In this document: positions 61,734-64,000 of the stretch, one piece after another
How the letters are laid out: each line of letters opens with the position of its first letter
Numbering within the stretch: position 1 is the stretch's first letter
Origin: Tranzscheliella williamsii
Taxonomy: Eukaryota > Basidiomycota > Ustilaginomycetes > Ustilaginales > Ustilaginaceae
Length of the DNA: 64,000 nucleotides
Assembly (NCBI GenBank): GCA_023212725.1
Contig: JALBYF010000004.1
Location: 186,001-250,000 of the forward strand
Direction of reading: 5' to 3'
The notes under the pieces: generated by a model
Databases searched by the model: none
Told to the model about the DNA's origin: nothing
What the model saw: the letters and a program-made list of their open reading frames with translations, nothing else
Translations under genes and position numbers: made by a program

Positions 61734-63662
61734 TCAGGTGCGGCGCTTGGCTCCACTGGCGCCGGACGTGGTGCTCGCATCTCGCCGGGTCAGGCTCGAC
61801 TCGGGCATGCCAGGGGGCTTCTCTACCGCGTCAATCTGCTCCTTGGCGATCTTCCAGTTGTCGAGATTGGTCTGTGCGAACTCGCGGTGCATCTTGGCAA
61901 AGTCGAGCATCATCTCTTTGAAGTCGCTCACCTTCTGGCGCTGGAACCGGTCCAGGTCAGCCTGGATCGCTGTTGTAGCGTAATGCAGATCGTTGGCGGT
62001 GAGCGACAAGCCTTCCTCGAGAAAGTGAATCTCCTCTCGAAGTTTGGAGATGTTGTTGCGGCGCGATGCATCTCGGTCCACATCCATCACGCTATGGAAC
62101 GTGTGCGTAATGGCGCCCAACAGACCATAACCACTAGACCTTGCTGCTGGCCGTCTTGATGGCGAAGAGGGAGACGTTGGGCGAGATAGGCTGCTGTTGC
62201 TGTTGCCGGCCATCTCTGCATTGGCGGGAGAAGCGACCTCGGCACCGGCTGTTGACGCCGGGGAAGCGGCATCAGCACTGGTCCCATCCGTTTCGTTCGG
62301 GCTACGAACCTCTTCTCCACTGCTTCTGCCATAGACCGAAGGTCTGGACCGGATACTGCTCCCGACGCCGTCCCTTATCCCGTTGGCGTCAATCCCACCA
62401 CCTGTGATCCTCCCACCATTGGACAGTAGCCCTGCTCCGCCGCGCTCGAGAGCCTCTTCCAGTCTCTTGGCTTCGCTTTCCACCCTCTCCAACTCTTCCA
62501 GTTGTGTCTTTTTGGCTTCCAGCGCGTCCTGGGCCAGCTCGTACTGCAGATGCTTGAGATGCCTCCACTTGAGAAGCTTTTGCAGAATGGCAGCGAACTG
62601 GGTGTACTCATGCAAGGGTTCGGTGAACTTCTCCTCCCACTCTCTCAGCATCTGGCCAGTAGCAATGTAGGCTGCATCGGCTGCTTGCCCTGTCCTTTCG
62701 ATCGCGGTGGCGAGCTGGCCCGATTCGGTGAGTGAAAATCCGTTCAAAATGGCGCCAAGCTCTGCGTAGTCCGTCGAGGCTTCTGTCCAGCGTCGCATCA
62801 GGCGTCGATTTACCTTCTCCATGCTGCCAGAGAGGTGATTGGCGAATCGGTTGGTGAACGCCTCCGAGTCCAGGAACCGTTGGTTGGGTTGCCTCAAAGC
62901 GGTTACCGAGGACGGCAGCGGGAGGTGAGCGTAAGCAGGGCTAGCATGTGGATCTGCCGGATTTTGTACCGGTGCGCGCAGATTGCTCTTGGGTAGATGA
63001 ACCAGCGGTGGAGAGGTGACAATCTCGTTCCACTGATATCGACCGTCGAGAAACATCTGGAGCACCTCATCTCCACGCAATTTGGGATGATTGTCACATC
63101 GTCGCAAAAAGCTTTGCAGCATGCGTTTGCGGCGGGCGATGATTGTCGCGTCTTCCTTCGCCTTGCTCTGTTTAGCTGCGTAGTCAGAAAGCGTGTGTTT
63201 GGAAGGGATAGGCGCGATGATGATGGTCGGATGGAGTCGGATTAGTGCATCCCTCAGAGCTTCAAACTCGGAGTACCGACGCTTCGCTTCTGCTGAGCCG
63301 TTTCGTACAACGTATACAATGAAGGATGCTGTACCATCACCCGACTTCTGCGCATCGATAATCTCGATAACGGATGGAGGGGAGGCAAAGGTTGCTTTCG
63401 ATGCTGAAGATGGCGATGTCGTGGACGCCCTTGGAGTCACTGTGGGGACAGGCTCGACGTCGGCTGGGGGGTGGGAAGAAGAGGAAGGACCCGCCCATCC
63501 GCCCGCGTCCACATCCCGTGCCAGCATTTCGGGTGCAGAACGCTCATCCGCAGACGGCGGGCGTGATGAAGTGGCAGAAGCATCCTTGTTGTCGTTGGAG
63601 CCATTCGCGTTGTCTTCGTCCGGAACCTGGAACGGATTCAGGTCCTCGTGATTGGTGCTCAT
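61734..63662 (-). CDS. PX-BAR sorting nexin, Snx41/Atg20 type
   Basis: The 642-residue protein begins with a Ser/Pro/Asp-rich stretch of about 95 residues. A PX domain spans about 100-225 and binds PI3P: RRYSEFEALRDALIRLHPT, then IIAPIPSKHTLSDYA and DATIIARRKRMLQSFLRR. A BAR-type coiled region of about 270-450 follows (RFANHLSGSMEKVNRRLMRR). A Gly/Ser/Asn-rich insert at about 450-530 interrupts it, and the last helices (REEIHFLEEGLSLTANDLHY) return to the C-terminus. The long insert within the BAR domain is typical of Snx41/Atg20 rather than Snx4. These act in endosome-to-Golgi recycling and selective autophagy. The ATG at 63662 is 18 bp from the divergent start of the next gene. Confidence 0.88.
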   Translation of the reverse strand: MSTNHEDLNPFQVPDEDNANGSNDNKDASATSSRPPSADERSAPEMLARDVDAGGWAGPSSSSHPPADVEPVPTVTPRASTTSPSSASKATFASPPSVIEIIDAQKSGDGTASFIVYVVRNGSAEAKRRYSEFEALRDALIRLHPTIIIAPIPSKHTLSDYAAKQSKAKEDATIIARRKRMLQSFLRRCDNHPKLRGDEVLQMFLDGRYQWNEIVTSPPLVHLPKSNLRAPVQNPADPHASPAYAHLPLPSSVTALRQPNQRFLDSEAFTNRFANHLSGSMEKVNRRLMRRWTEASTDYAELGAILNGFSLTESGQLATAIERTGQAADAAYIATGQMLREWEEKFTEPLHEYTQFAAILQKLLKWRHLKHLQYELAQDALEAKKTQLEELERVESEAKRLEEALERGGAGLLSNGGRITGGGIDANGIRDGVGSSIRSRPSVYGRSSGEEVRSPNETDGTSADAASPASTAGAEVASPANAEMAGNSNSSLSRPTSPSSPSRRPAARSSGYGLLGAITHTFHSVMDVDRDASRRNNISKLREEIHFLEEGLSLTANDLHYATTAIQADLDRFQRQKVSDFKEMMLDFAKMHREFAQTNLDNWKIAKEQIDAVEKPPGMPESSLTRRDASTTSGASGAKRRT

Positions 63663-63680
63663 CTTGAGAGCAAGGCCACT

Positions 63681-64000
63681 ATGAGCGGGGGGAAGCAGCA
63701 GCCCAAGATGTTGGGTGGACCGCAGGAAAGACGTTTCAGTCCAACAATAGAAATGCCCTTATATGCTTCTGATGCTCTCGAAGCGATGTTCAAAGGTCGA
63801 TCAGGCCTTGCAGTGCAACAGGTCGGATGCCTACTGCTTGTGACAAACGATGGTGTGATCACGAGATGCAACCGTATGTGCTTGCTCTTGCCCTACCTCA
63901 GCGGTGGCAGAGTTGTTTGTAATAGCAAGGTCGCTGATGGTTCTGGCAGAGAGAAAACAATTCGTACGGAAGTGTGATTTGGTGATGGCGAGGTTGAGTT
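63681..64000 (+). CDS. Unknown gene, first exon and part of an intron, cut by the right edge
   Basis: From the ATG at 63681 the frame reads MSGGKQQPKMLGGPQERRFS and goes on through PLYASDALEAMFKGRS and VQQVGCLLLVTNDGV to about residue 64. There a GTATGT donor at 63874 ends the exon; beyond it the frame turns unlike protein. The rest of the window is probably intron, since no acceptor at a normal distance is clear. No family is recognised from this part. The start codon is only 18 bp from that of the sorting nexin. Confidence 0.45.

Overview
This window looks like nuclear DNA of a basidiomycete smut fungus (Ustilaginales type). The genes are GC-rich and closely packed on both strands. Many are intronless or carry only a few short introns (about 66-125 nt, GTRNGT...YAG), and the proteins resemble smut or other fungal orthologues, with long Ser/Pro/Ala-rich linkers. 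The species call is an inference. I found no rRNA, no convincing tRNA, no CRISPR array, no transposon and no viral gene.

Layout, left to right: a ribokinase-type PfkB kinase (minus); a badly decayed MFS sugar-transporter pseudogene (plus, about 2.08-3.34 kb); a small membrane protein (minus); Nse1 of the SMC5/6 complex (plus); a diubiquitin-AN1 zinc-finger fusion (minus); a class V myosin (minus); a Kap123-type importin (minus, three exons); a mitochondrial TMBIM5/GHITM-type protein (plus); a Ctk2/cyclin-K-like cyclin (minus); an EF-hand MscS channel (plus); exosome subunit Mtr3 (minus); CSN1 (plus); proteasome ATPase Rpt5 (plus); an acidic IMPACT-domain protein (minus); CLASP/Stu1 (plus); an orphan coiled-coil protein (minus); a LAMMER kinase (minus); Ubc9 (plus); a mitochondrial rhodanese (minus); a CCDC124/Lso2-type ribosome factor (minus); a mitochondrial NAD(H) kinase (minus); a Dal5-like MFS permease (plus); a possible XRCC4/XLF-like protein (plus); an Mpp6-like exosome cofactor (plus); Gpi2/PIG-C (plus); exonuclease V (minus); an orphan protein (plus); a secreted FAD oxidoreductase (minus); a Snx41/Atg20-type sorting nexin (minus); and the first exon of an unknown gene running off the right edge (plus).

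Most of this is housekeeping and conserved, in no operon-like order. Protein turnover (ubiquitin-AN1, CSN1, Rpt5, Ubc9), RNA exosome (Mtr3, Mpp6) and genome maintenance (Nse1, Exo5, possible XLF) each recur, probably by chance. The only clearly accessory stretch is the first 3.8 kb, where a sugar-transporter relic lies beside a sugar kinase.

The two points most worth a second look are the ubiquitin-ubiquitin-AN1 fusion and a repeated strand-composition pattern. In about ten genes on both strands the coding strand is G-rich and then turns abruptly C-rich in the last few hundred bases before the stop codon. Splice sites and start codons were set by eye from consensus sites and frame continuity, and no database search was possible.
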